A stretch of DNA of 64,000 nt from Nansenia antarctica (lineage: Eukaryota; Chordata; Actinopteri; Argentiniformes; Microstomatidae), in NCBI GenBank assembly GCA_963989245.1, contig OZ022348.1, forward strand, positions 31,710,929 through 31,774,928, in the 5' to 3' direction. Shown one piece after another: positions 1 to 23,300 of the stretch. Under the pieces are notes generated by a model. It worked only from the letters and a program-made list of their open reading frames with translations, was not told where the DNA came from and did no database searches. A program made the translations under genes and the position numbers. Position 1 is the first letter of the stretch. Every line of letters begins with the position of its first letter.

Positions 1-1592
1 TCAAACAAAAAAGAAAAACAGAAATTCCAGGGCTACAATACAATAGCAATAACACCAAAAATGTCTCACTCCTGAGGGTTTTGGTCCACCCTCTGGTCTG
101 CAGACATCTAATGTCTTCCCTGGCAATGCATCTAGTCTATTTCATTTCATTGTATAATATATTCTGCTAATATTTTCTAGACATTTCAATATGATTACTG
201 CAAATAGTGAAAATACCACCGCTCATCCGTTATCAGACTTTGCTGAGGTGCTGGAACTGAAGAGTATCAATAGAGTGCAAAATAACAGCATCTGCACACT
301 CAAACACTGTGCAAAAAAACTGTTTATTGCGAGCTTTCTGTCATATATGATAAGAATATGATTACTGCAAAAATGCACCAAATCATTCTGTTTTGAACGT
401 GTTCTTCAGAGTTTTGAACACAGTATGTTAACAATGAACATTTTTGTTGCAAATACATAGTATTTTGCAGGTGGGGGAGTTTGAATGAGAGAAGTGTTAT
501 GGGTTTTGGAGACGTGGTCATTGAATGCATTCTGTATGAAAGCAGCAATGCACAAATCACAGAGAAAGAGTCACAGTTTGGCCCACATGGACTTCTGCTT
601 TGCTGACTGAATGAAGAGTTGTGACTCTGTGACTTCAATATTGAACACTGTGACTTAGCGACCGTAAAAAACTGTAATGCAATTATTCAGAGTATTATGC
701 ATTAACCCTTGAGGAAGCTGTTTTACTGTTTGTCATAACTGAGGCCTGTACTATGGAAACGAGTCAGTGCTATGCCATAATTGACCTCTCCTCACTAATG
801 CAGTTAGACCAAATTAAACTCCATTGAAGCTAATACAGTGAGTCTCTCTACTGCAGTTTCTCTTCTCCTTCATGGCCATGTTGTCCATATTGTACTAGCA
901 GTAACAGTAACAGTGATGTATATCCTCACTGGCGTTGGAGTGGCTGGGCTGTTGGATGGGTGAATGGCAGTTCTGACAGGGGCTTGACTGAACATCAATT
1001 GACAGCTGTGTGCAACACCAATCAACACCGTCACTGTCCCCTAAACAGTGTTGAGGTGATGACAGACTGTACACAAACCTGCACATGAACAACGCTAGGT
1101 GTCTCCCTGGTTGTCACTATCTGACCAACGTTAGAAAGGACCGACTGAAGTATTGCAATATCCCACCACAAATACAATGAATTAGTTAAATAACACTTGC
1201 TCATCAGTTCTTACGATACTGCCTTAGATAGATACAGTACGTCTATCCATTTAAGCATGGTAATCTTGTCTCTAGCACTCCTAGTCCTACCGCTACCCAA
1301 TTACCCCCTCTCCCACCCTCACTCCATCTCCACTTTAACCCCCCCCCACCCCTCCCTCCCTCGCTCCTCCCTCCATCCCCTCTGCCCCTCTTCTCCTTCT
1401 CCCTCCATCTTTCGCCTCTCCTCCTTCCCCACATGAAAACATCAGGTGAGGCTGTCGGAGGTAGAGATCGGAGAACGTGCTCATTGTAACGCGTGGAACG
1501 GAATGAGGAATGTTATCAAAAACACACCGTCCTCCGATTTCTACCTCCACCAGCCTCCCCCAGGTAAACACATACAGAGTGTATGCTCCTAC
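1..1592. other. Left-edge non-coding stretch, 3' side of the scn1b-like gene
   Basis: I see no exon here on either strand. On the minus strand it is the start of the intron after exon 3 of the sodium-channel beta gene. A pyrimidine-rich tract occupies about 1275-1433 on the plus strand. A short imperfect inverted repeat, with the related words gtcggaggtagagatcgg and ccgatttctacctccac, lies at about 1450-1555. I looked for the expected membrane-spanning exon on the minus strand and did not find it, so that exon is probably outside the window. Confidence 0.5.
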
Positions 1593-13820
<12,228 letters not shown>

Positions 13821-13911
13821 CCTGGTGGAGGAATGGGAGGCGTCTCTCACCAATGCCAGAACACACACTTTCACAAAATCACACACACACAATCTCACAT
13901 GCACTCACACT

Positions 13912-13956
<45 letters not shown>

Positions 13957-14340
13957 CACAAAGAGAGAGACAGCCAAAGCAAATCTGCAGGTCCCAGTAG
14001 ATATTCCAAGCACAGGTTAATTCACTACAGCGACAATGCGCTGAAAAGAATCTAGAGAAAAGTGTTTGTGCAAACAAAACAGAAACGACCCGAGTCTGGA
14101 ACTGGGGGCTCTCTCAAGTGTGTCTGTGGGACTCCTCCTTCTCTTGGGGCTAGGGGTGCAGTCTGACAGGCAATCGCTTCCCCCTCCTCTTCCACAGCCG
14201 GCGCTGGGTCCAGGGGTAGTCCACTCTGCACAGGAGGAGAAGGGCCAGCAGCCTGCGGGGATCTGCCCTAGGCTGCCACCTTGTCAGGACCACTTTAGAG
14301 CCTGAAATACGTAATGTTCACTGCCTCATTCACAGATCTA
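13821..14340 (-). promoter_or_regulatory. Probable 5' UTR / upstream region of the scn1b-like gene
   Basis: The sequence upstream of the ATG at 13820 (minus strand) contains a GC-richer block at about 14100-14290 that differs from the AT-rich surroundings. No TATA box is evident. This is positional inference only. Confidence 0.25.
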
Positions 14341-14367
14341 AATCAGACCGGAGTAACATCCCCCCCC

Positions 14368-14482
14368 CAAAAAAAAACACATTGTAACCAGGGCACCATT
14401 GAATATGAGACTTTGGTCTCAATGGGTTCCCCTGGTGAAATGAAGGTTACATTTAAAATAAAATAAAATAAATAAAGACTGC
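14368..14482 (+). mobile_element. LINE 3' end fragment with (TAAAA)n tail
   Basis: The phrase gagactttggtctcaatggg, then ttcccctggtgaaatgaagg, then a TAAAA-rich tail resembles the 3' end of common fish LINEs. Confidence 0.5.
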
Positions 14483-15085
14483 CTGGTTGAGAGTGCCACA
14501 TGCTATGCCACAGCCCTATTCAGTTACTACGGAGAGACTCAGGTTTCAGTCTCTCAATGTTCTTTGTTTTCAACTATTTATAATGTGGCCAGGTGCGAGG
14601 GCATCACACCCCTGCGTAGATTAATAATGCAACTGTGTCTGCATGGAAAGTACCAATGATCGGTAGGTAGACAGACAGTCAGTAAATATTATGTTCAGTT
14701 ACGCCGATGGCAATAAGGCGTCTGGTGGAATGTGTGCATCTCCTGGATGACAGCAGGGGGTTGTTCAATGATCTGATGTGATGTGCTGTTCAGGTTTAGA
14801 ACATCACACTGTATTTATTTATTTTGTAGATATATGCCCCAACGCTAATCAGGACATAATTAGGACATTATGCACTCAATGATGTGACTATTTTGAGCAA
14901 TTGATCATGTGTTTTGCTCCTGTGAGCTATGACCTATTCTACAGTTGGTTATTCATTCAAGTGAAAATGACTGCTATGTTAGGTCATGTCCCGGTGCACT
15001 TCAAGGTAAAGCCATTGCGGGTCGGGAATGGGGCATGCACGAAAAACTGTAGGCCTACAGAATATACAGAAATAAAAGTGTAAAA
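14483..15085. other. Intergenic sequence, nothing recognised
   Basis: No coding frame, RNA or clear repeat seen. Confidence 0.4.
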
Positions 15086-15990
15086 CTGAGACATCTACTA
15101 CCCCCAAAGCACTGTGCCTCCTGAGACATCTACTACTCCGCTGTACTGTCCCTCCTGAGACATCTACTACCCCCCTGTACTGTCCCTCCTAAGTCATCTA
15201 CTACCCCCTGTACTGTCCCTTCTGAGACATCTACTACCCCCTGTACTGTCCCTCCTGAGACATCTACTACCCCCTGTACTGTCCCTCCTGAGACATCTAC
15301 TACCCCCCTGTACTGTCCCTCCTGAGACATCTACTACCCCCCTGTACTGTCCCTCCTGAGACATCTACTACCCCCCTGTACTGTCCCTCCTGAGACATCT
15401 ACTACCCCCTGTACTGTCCCTCCTGAGACATCTACTACCCCCCTGTACTGTCCCTCCTGAGACATCTACTACCCCCTGTACTGTCCCTCCTGAGACATCT
15501 ACTACCCCCCTGTACTGTCCCTCCTGAGACATCTACTACCCCCTGTACTGTCCCTCCTGAGACATCTACTACCCCCTGTACTGTCCCTCCTGAGACATCT
15601 ACTACCCCCCTGTACTGTCCCTCCTGAGACATCTACTACCCCCCTGTACTGTCCCTCCTGAGACATCTACTACCCCCCTGTACTGTCCCTCCTGAGACAT
15701 CTACTACCCCCTGTACTGTCCCTCCTGAGACATCTACTACCCCCCTGTACTGTCCCTCCTGAGACATCTACTACCCCCTGTACTGTCCCTCCTGAGACAT
15801 CTACTACCCCCCTGTACTGTCCCTCCTGAGACATCTACTACCCCCCTGCACTGTCCCTCCTGAGACATCTACTACCCCCTGTACTGTTTCTCCTGAGACA
15901 TCTACTACCCCCCTGTACTGTCCCTCCTGAGACATCTACTACCCCCTGTACTGTCCCTCCTGAGACATCTACTACTCCCTGTACTGTTTC
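15086..15990. repeat. 33-35-bp minisatellite
   Basis: About 27 tandem units of the type tgagacatctactaccccc followed by ctgtactgtccctcc. Units differ mainly in C-run length (four to six), which changes unit length. Frames across it are artefacts. Confidence 0.95.
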
Positions 15991-16109
15991 CCCAGTGTCA
16001 AAAACAAGAAGAAGGTAACCTTCTAGCACGACGACTGCCAATGGCTCCAGGCCCGAGCATACATAGATTACTTTCCCCTGCTATGACTGGTGGATAGTTG
16101 ATTCACTTA

Positions 16110-16184
16110 CTTAGTTAAATGTATTCGTTGTAAGCCGCTTCGGATGAAGGCATCTGCTAAATGCCAACAACGTAGAATGTAAAC
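16110..16184 (+). mobile_element. SINE 3' tail fragment
   Basis: Contains gtaagccgcttcggatgaag then gcatctgctaaatgcc, the common fish SINE/LINE tail. It directly precedes the hAT target site. Confidence 0.5.
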
Positions 16185-16192
16185 GTCTACTG

Positions 16193-17345
16193 CAGGGGCG
16201 GATTTAGGATCGTAGGAGATCCGGGGCTTAGCCCAGAGGGAGAATATAATGTGCGCGCGGAGCGCGCCGATTTTTTTTGCCTTCAACCTTCAACTTACCA
16301 CCACCTTAAAGCGGACAAAAGGCACTGGAGAACACATATACATTCACACCCTTTAATGAAGCAAACTAATTGTGGTGGTTCTGGGCACAGAGGGAGGTCA
16401 GCACACGTAGCTCCCCCTGTCAGTCACCATCATTTATATTTGTATAGAATTACATAATTGATGGGCTGAGGCTAGTTATGTTACAGTATGTATATCAGGG
16501 CAGACTCTGTGCTCACCACTTATATTGTATTTAGAGTCTTGTCCTGTGTTATATGACGATATATTACATGTATTGTTGGCCTGTGTATAGTACTGTGAAA
16601 TCAAATCCCCCCTGGGACATTAAACAAACTTAGTTAGTTAGAGTTACATCTTAGGATAGATTTGAGTCATGTTCTGTATACATACATACTACCATAAGGG
16701 CATACTTAATGTGGTTACTCCATGTTTACTAGCTGTAACATTAACGTTACATCATTCTTTTTCACTTGTTACTCAGTCAACCAGAGTGCAGATATCAAAG
16801 ACTATCAGCCTGTTATTCACTTTATTTGTATAAGTATTATCCTTTGTTTGATTTCTTACCATGTACCGTAACAGTACCTTGCTATGTTTCATTTTCATTA
16901 TAACATAACGTTATGTTATGATAGCCAGCTAGCATTAGCAAACCGGAAAAGTAGTGTCAGTGAGTCAGTCACCTTTCTAATAAGATTCACAAACCTGAAA
17001 CATCATCTATGTCATCACTGCTGGTGAAGTCATTGTTGTCAGCTGCTGATACTGCTGCTGCAACAGTTCTTGGCGCTTGTTTTGTTGAAAACAACTTTGG
17101 GATATCCATCCTTACAATTGTGCAAGTCAGGCACTGATTGAGATCACTTCTTCTTCAGGGCAGGGCAGGCTACGCAGTATGCAGGCTAATGTCGCGCAGC
17201 TGCTGCCTCTCTGTTGGACTCCGGTACTGCACGTTACTCACGAGAGTTTTATTTTTATTTTTATTTTTTAAAGTAAAACATTTGGGGCTTTTCAGAAAAC
17301 ATCCGGGGCTAGAGCCCAAGTAGCCACCCCCTAGCGCCGCCCCTG
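16193..17345 (-). mobile_element. Non-autonomous hAT transposon, copy 1
   Basis: Ends are caggggcgg and ccgcccctg. They are flanked by a perfect 8-bp duplication gtctactg (16185-16192 and 17346-17353), as expected for hAT. On the minus strand it keeps the first exon of a transposase (about 17113 down to 16990) beginning MDIPKLFSTKQ and ending near DDIDDVSG before a splice-like GGTTTGTG. The rest of the transposase is gone, so it needs a partner in trans. It is inverted relative to copy 2. Confidence 0.85.
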
Positions 17346-17650
17346 GTCTACTGAGCTCTGGAGTGAAGCACTGTGGTCATTTCCTGTCAGACCGCGAAAT
17401 GGTCTCATGCCGTCCTCTAGGAAGGAGTGTTTCCCTGTGTGGGATGTTGATGTTTCTGGCCTGACATCATCTTGGCTGGAGAACGTCAAAGAAAGCTTTA
17501 GTGGTGAACGGACGAAAACTCTCCTTCACTCCTCAGTCTCACCGACAAGGCAACATCATTCAAATAAAATATATTATTATTATTAATATTATTATGAATA
17601 AATATCTATCTATCTCCCTCCCTCCTGCTCTCTCCCTCCCTCCCCAGTAA

Positions 17651-17714
17651 CAGTCAAACGTTTGGACACACTTCCCCCTTCAATTGAATGGGAAAGTGTG
17701 TCCAAACGTTTGAG
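17651..17714. repeat. Near-perfect palindrome
   Basis: Arms caaacgtttggacacactt and aagtgtgtccaaacgtttg around a loop of about 20 bases. This is a hairpin of the kind left by small fish MITEs or Tc1-type terminal repeats. Confidence 0.7.
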
Positions 17715-18110
17715 CTGTAACACATTGTCTGACTGAAAACAATATACTGCTGCCGTTGTTAATTAACACAACATTATTGTATTATTCACTCACACATATA
17801 TTAGCATCTTGGGAGGTTGAAGGCTTATCCTGTCAGCGGTTTTTTAACGTAACGTGCTTATAAGCTGCTTTACACCGTTATTAGAGAATCACACTGCTAA
17901 GTTAATGAGTTAACTGCCTTACAGCCGACCCGCAGCATGGTGAGACAGATGTTCCCTTGCCGGCACCCATACAATGAATAAAAGCGTTGTGAAACATGAG
18001 AATAAAAAGATCGCGAGTAAAGTGAATTAAATTGACTTTGTGTGGAGAGGCTTGGTAATCTAATGTACGCACATCTGTTGCCTCTTTTTTTTTTTTTTTT
18101 TTTTTTTACA

Positions 18111-18252
18111 GGGAAAGCCCATATTATTCTGGAGGTTCTCAACGCCCTCCATCACAAACTGTCTGCCTGTGAGATCCTCTTCTCCGGCACAGAGTCACCA
18201 GTCGCTCAACGCGCTCCTCATCTCCTGCTGATCAAGCCTGCCCCCTGGTGGC
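18111..18252 (+). other. Possible orphan exon or exon relic
   Basis: A 24-base T tract followed by acag looks like a strong acceptor. The frame after it reads GKAHIILEVLNALHHKLSAC, then CEILFSGTESP, open to about 18245. I do not recognise the protein and see no partner exon. It could be a retroposed or decayed exon. Confidence 0.2.
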
Positions 18253-18446
18253 CGGACGTACGACGTCCAAGCAGTGATGTCCAAGGACATCCACGTGTTG
18301 ATTGATTGAAAACTTTATTAGAAGATTTGCAGAAGTAGGTACATGAAAGTACATATTACATACAAGGTTAACTAACAGGATAAAAACCCAAGAAAGCCAC
18401 TGGCTTATTTCAATTGGGGTCCTTGGCCTGTGTGACACGGTCTAGT

Positions 18447-18783
18447 CTAGTGTTTTTGTCCGCAAACCAATTGAAATGTTCAGACTTTTCTTTTGAAACC
18501 ACCGAACTACGTTTCAACGTTGTTGAGAATCACACAACACAAACTCTCTAGTCAAGCCCAAAATACTGCAACAACGCAATGGATTGGGTGAGTAATCCCC
18601 CCCACTGCTACCTAGTGAACTACAACACTACTTTACATTGTTAGCAGGCTCACAAAACAAGCTGTGTTAGTTGACTAGTGACGCGTCGTTGATTTTCAAC
18701 AACGCGGAAATGTATTCACATCTTTCTAAAGAAAAGTCTGAACATTAAACCTGGTTGCCGACATGCGGACCAAAACACTAGAA
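18447..18783. mobile_element. TIR element of about 335 bp (MITE-like)
   Basis: Left end tagtgtttttgtccgca followed by atgttcagacttttcttt; right end gives the inverse (aaagaaaagtctgaacat ... tgcggaccaaaacacta). A diverged relative lies at 2585-2950. No coding capacity. The target duplication is not clear (perhaps TA). Confidence 0.65.
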
Positions 18784-18804
18784 CGTGTCACCTGTTATGA
18801 GGAC

Positions 18805-20160
18805 CAGGGGCGGCGCTAGGGGGTGGCTACTTGGGCTCAAGCCCCGGATGTTTTCTGAAAAGCCCCGAATGTTTTACTTTAAAAAAATAAAAATAAAAAT
18901 AAAAAAAATAAAAACTCTCGTGAGTAACGTGCAGTACCGGAGTCCAACAGAGAGTCTGGAGTCCAACAGGCAGCAGCTGCGCGACATTAGCCTGCGTACT
19001 GCGTAGCCTGCCCTGCCCTGAAGAAGAAGTGATCTCATTCAGTGCCTGACTTGCAAAATTGTAAGGATGGATATCCCAAAGTTGTTTTCAACAAAACAAG
19101 CGCCAAGAACTGTTGCAGCAGCAGTATCAGCAGCTGACAACAATAACATCACCAGCAGTGATGACATAGATGATGTTTCAGGTTTGTGAATCTTATTAGA
19201 AAGGTGACTGACTCACTGACACTACTTTTCCGGTTTGCTAATGCTAGCTGGCTATCATAACATAACGTTATGTTATAATGAAAATGAAACATCAACTGAA
19301 GGTGGTTGTTGGTGGTCTAGTGGATATTGAGTTGGACTGGTGATTGGAAGGTTGTGGATCCTCAAATCCTGCCTGAAAACACCACCATTAATGTGTCTTT
19401 GAGTAAGGCACTTAGCCCTCAGTTACTCCAGGGGGAACGTCCCTGTAATCTGTAGTTGTAAATCGCTTTGGAAGCGTACTGTTACGGTACATGGTAAGAA
19501 ATCAAACAACGGATAATACTTATACAAATAAAGTGAATAACAGGCTGATAGTCTTTGATATCTGCACTCTGGTTGACTGAGTAACAAGTGAAAAAGAATG
19601 ATGTAACGTTAATGTTACAGCTAGTAAACATGGAGTAACCACATTAAGTATGCCCTTATGGTAGTATGTATGTATACAGAACATGACTCAAATCTATCCT
19701 AAGATGTAACGCTAACTAACTAAGTTTGTTTAATGTCCCAGGGGGGATTTGATTTCACAGTACTATACACAGGCCAACAATACATGTAATATATCGTCAT
19801 ATAACACAGGTCAAGACAATCAATACAATATAAGTGGTGAGCACAGAGTCTGCCCTGATATACATACTGTAACATAACTAGCCTCAGCCCATCAATTATG
19901 TAATTCTATACAAATATAAATGATGGTGACTGACAGGGGGAGCTACGTGTGCTGACCTCCCTCTGTGCCCAGAACCACCACAATTAGTTTGCTTCATTAA
20001 AGGGTGTGAATGTATATGTGTTCTCCAGTGCCTTTTGTCCGCTTTAAGGTGGTGGTAAGTTGAAGGTTGAAGGCAAAATTTTCCGCCGCGCTCCGCGCGC
20101 ACATTATATTCTCCCTCTGGGCTAAGCCCCGGATCTCCTGCGATCCTAAATCCGCCCCTG
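18805..20160 (+). mobile_element. Non-autonomous hAT transposon, copy 2 (inverted relative to copy 1)
   Basis: Ends caggggcgg and ccgcccctg, flanked by a perfect 8-bp duplication atgaggac (18797-18804 and 20161-20168). It carries the same remnant transposase exon 1 (ATG at about 19067, MDIPKLFSTKQAPRTVAAAV). It is nearly identical to copy 1 except for a SINE inserted near 19289-19478. Confidence 0.87.
19289..19478 (+). mobile_element. tRNA-derived SINE inside hAT copy 2
   Basis: Begins caactgaaggtggttgttgg with a tRNA-like head (gtggtctagtggatattgag). It contains gagtaaggcacttagccctc and is absent from the corresponding place in copy 1. Near-identical to 23785-23995 in reverse orientation. 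Confidence 0.75.
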
Positions 20161-20409
20161 ATGAGGACGCTGTGACGAGGGCCTCTTCAACGGACAGTCC
20201 AGGTCTCGGACCTTCTCAGACCGTGTATATATGTTAAGTTTCATGTCCCTCACAATCTCTTTGTCAAGGAACTATGTGTAGAAATTGAGAGAATAGAAAC
20301 CTTTCGGGGGCCCAAAGCTACAAAAAGGCTTTGCTTTTCATAGTTGCTCTCCTGTGTGTTATTGTCCACTACGTCAGTTAGGTGACATACATTTCTTATT
20401 CAGCATCCC

Positions 20410-20415
20410 TTTATT
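20410..20415 (-). terminator. Putative nuf2 polyadenylation signal
   Basis: AATAAA on the minus strand, about 70 bases downstream of the nuf2 stop codon. Confidence 0.6.
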
Positions 20416-20484
20416 TTTAGAATAATAACACAAAAAAAAGAGAAGAGAGAGGGACAGAGAGAGAGAGAGAATCTGAACACAGAG

Positions 20485-23246
20485 TCACTTGAAGTGGAAG
20501 GTGATCTTCATGTCGTTGTTGCCCTCCACCACGTGGCTCTCGATGCGCTTATGGAACTGGTTCAGAGACCCCAGGATCCGATCAAACACCGCCTGAGACA
20601 GAGGACAGCCGAGTTAGGAGGACAGCCCAGTTACACAGGAGGACAGCCCAGTTAGACAGAGGACATCCCAGTTACACAGGAGGACAGCCCAGTTACACAG
20701 AGGACAGCCCAGTTACACAGAGGACAGCCCAGTTACACAGGAGGACAGCCCAGTTAGACACATCAGGGTTCCTACAAGCCACATCCACACGGAGACAGAA
20801 CCAATCTTTTTCTTTTTCTTTTTTTTTTCTTCCCGTAAACACAAAGTCGTCTCTTGAAATATGTGCGTCCCAACGAAACCACTGAAAATGCTGTAACGCT
20901 GCCACAAATTATACCAAAAACAGAGAAGAATGGAGCATGCACAAAACCTGTAGTTGTTGTTGGCTAGGTTAGCGCATGCGGGTTACGGGAGAGGTTCAGG
21001 AAAGATGCGTATGGCTTGTGAAGACGGAAATGCAAGGGTGACGTCTTCAGATTTGTTCACTCTGAGACAGATACACCCAAATTCGTCTCCGTGTGGACAA
21101 GGCCTGAGTCTCTATGGATAAGCGTCTGCTGAGCCGTACCTGGGCCTTCTCAGTCTCCTGCTTGCAGACGTCCCTCAGGCGTTGGATCTCCGCCCTGATC
21201 TGATGCGTCTGTCGGCTGATCTCCTGGATCTGCGCCGCCATGTCCTCCCTCTTCTGGTGCACGTGGTCACACTGCCTGGAGACCAAGGAGGGGGAGACGC
21301 CTTCAGAGACACAATCAGCAGCAGCAGTAGGTTCTACTAAAACTAAAACGTGGCCTGGGGGGTCCAGTGATCTAAACTGCTCCTAAACTCCTACCCCACC
21401 CTTTCTACCCCAACACATTCATAACATGCTGTTTAACCCTTTCCTACCCTAACACATCCTTAACATGCCGTTTCCTACCCGAACACATCCTTAACATGCT
21501 GTTTAACCCTTTCCTACCCCAACACAACCTTAACATGCTGTTTCCTACCCTAACACATCCTTAACATGCTGTTTCCTACCCTAACGTCCTTAACATGCTG
21601 TTTAACCCTTTCATACCCCAACACGTCCTTAACATGCTGTTTAACCCTTTCATACCCTAACACATCCTTAACATGCTGTTTAACCCTTTCATACCCTAAC
21701 ACGTCCTTAACACACTGTTTAACCCTTTCATACCCTAACACATCCTTAACACACTGTTTAACCCTTTCATACCCTAACACGTCCTTAACATGCTGTTTAA
21801 CCCTTTCATACCCCAACACGTCCTTAACACACTGTTTAACCCTTTCATACCCCAACACATCCTTAACATGCTGTTTAACCCTTTCATACCCCAACACGTC
21901 CTTAACACACTGTTTAACCCTTTCATACCCCAACACATCGTTAACACACTGTTTAACCCTTTCATACCCTAACACGTCCTTAACACACTGTTTAACCCTT
22001 TCATACCCTAACACGTCCTTAACATGCTGTTTAACCCTTTCATACCCTAACACGTCCTTAACATGCTGTTTAACCCTTTCATACCCTAACACGTCCTTAA
22101 CACACTGTTTAACCCTTTCATACCCTAACACGTCCTTAACACACTGTTTAACCCTTTCATACCCTAACACAACCTTAACATGCTGTTTCCTACCCTAACA
22201 TGCTGTTTCCTGCCCTAACACGTCCTTAACACACTGTTTAACCCTTTCATACCCTAACACGTCCTTAACATGCTGTTTAACCCTTTCATACCCTAACACG
22301 TCCTTAACACACTGTTTAACCCTTTCATACCCTAACACATCCTTAACACACTGTTTAACCCTTTCATACCCTAACACGTCCTTAACATGCTGTTTAACCC
22401 TTTCATACCCTAACACGTCCTTAACATGCTGTTTAACCCTTTCATACCCTAACACGTCCTTAACACACTGTTTAACCCTTTCATACCCTAACACAACCTT
22501 AACATGCTGTTTCCTACCCTAACATGCTGTTTCCTGCCCTAACACGTCCTTAACACACTGTTTAACCCTTTCATACCCTAACACGTCCTTAACATGCTGT
22601 TTAACCCTTTCATACCCTAACACGTCCTTAACACACTGTTTAACCCTTTCATACCCTAACACATCCTTAACACACTGTTTAACCCTTTCATACCCTAACA
22701 CGTCCTTAACACACTGTTTAACCCTTTCATACCCTAACACAACCTTAACATGCTGTTTCCTACCCTAACATGCTGTTTCCTGCCCTAACACGTCCTTAAC
22801 ACACTGTTTAACCCTTTCATACCCTAACACGTCCTTAACATGCTGTTTAACCCTTTCCTACCCTAACACAACCTTAACATGCTGTTTCCTACCCTAACAT
22901 GCTGTTTCCTGCCCTAACACGTCCTTAACACACTGTTTAACCCTTTCATACCCTAACACGTCCTTAACATGCTGTTTAACCCTTTCATACCCTAACACGT
23001 CCTTAACACACTGTTTAACCCTTTCATACCCTAACACATCGTTAACATGCTGTTTAACCCTTTCATACCCTAACACGTCCTTGACGTGCTGGTCGGTGGT
23101 CTCCTTCTTCTTCTGCCTGCGTATCTGCAGCTTGGCCTTCTTGTCCATCTTCATGCCCAGAGCTCTCTTCACCTGAACCTCCTCCGTGGCCAGGCTCCTC
23201 AAGTCCTTCTGCTGCTTCTCATACAGACAGACCAGCTGCTGGACCT

Positions 23247-23300
<54 letters not shown>

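Noticed and set aside
14066..14305. 79-codon plus-strand frame with a Leu-rich stretch
   Set aside because: It lies in the GC-rich 5' region of the opposite-strand sodium channel gene and has no family resemblance.
21550..23100. CRISPR-like array of regular repeats
   Set aside because: The DNA is vertebrate, units are contiguous 39-mers without unique spacers, and no cas genes exist. It is a minisatellite.
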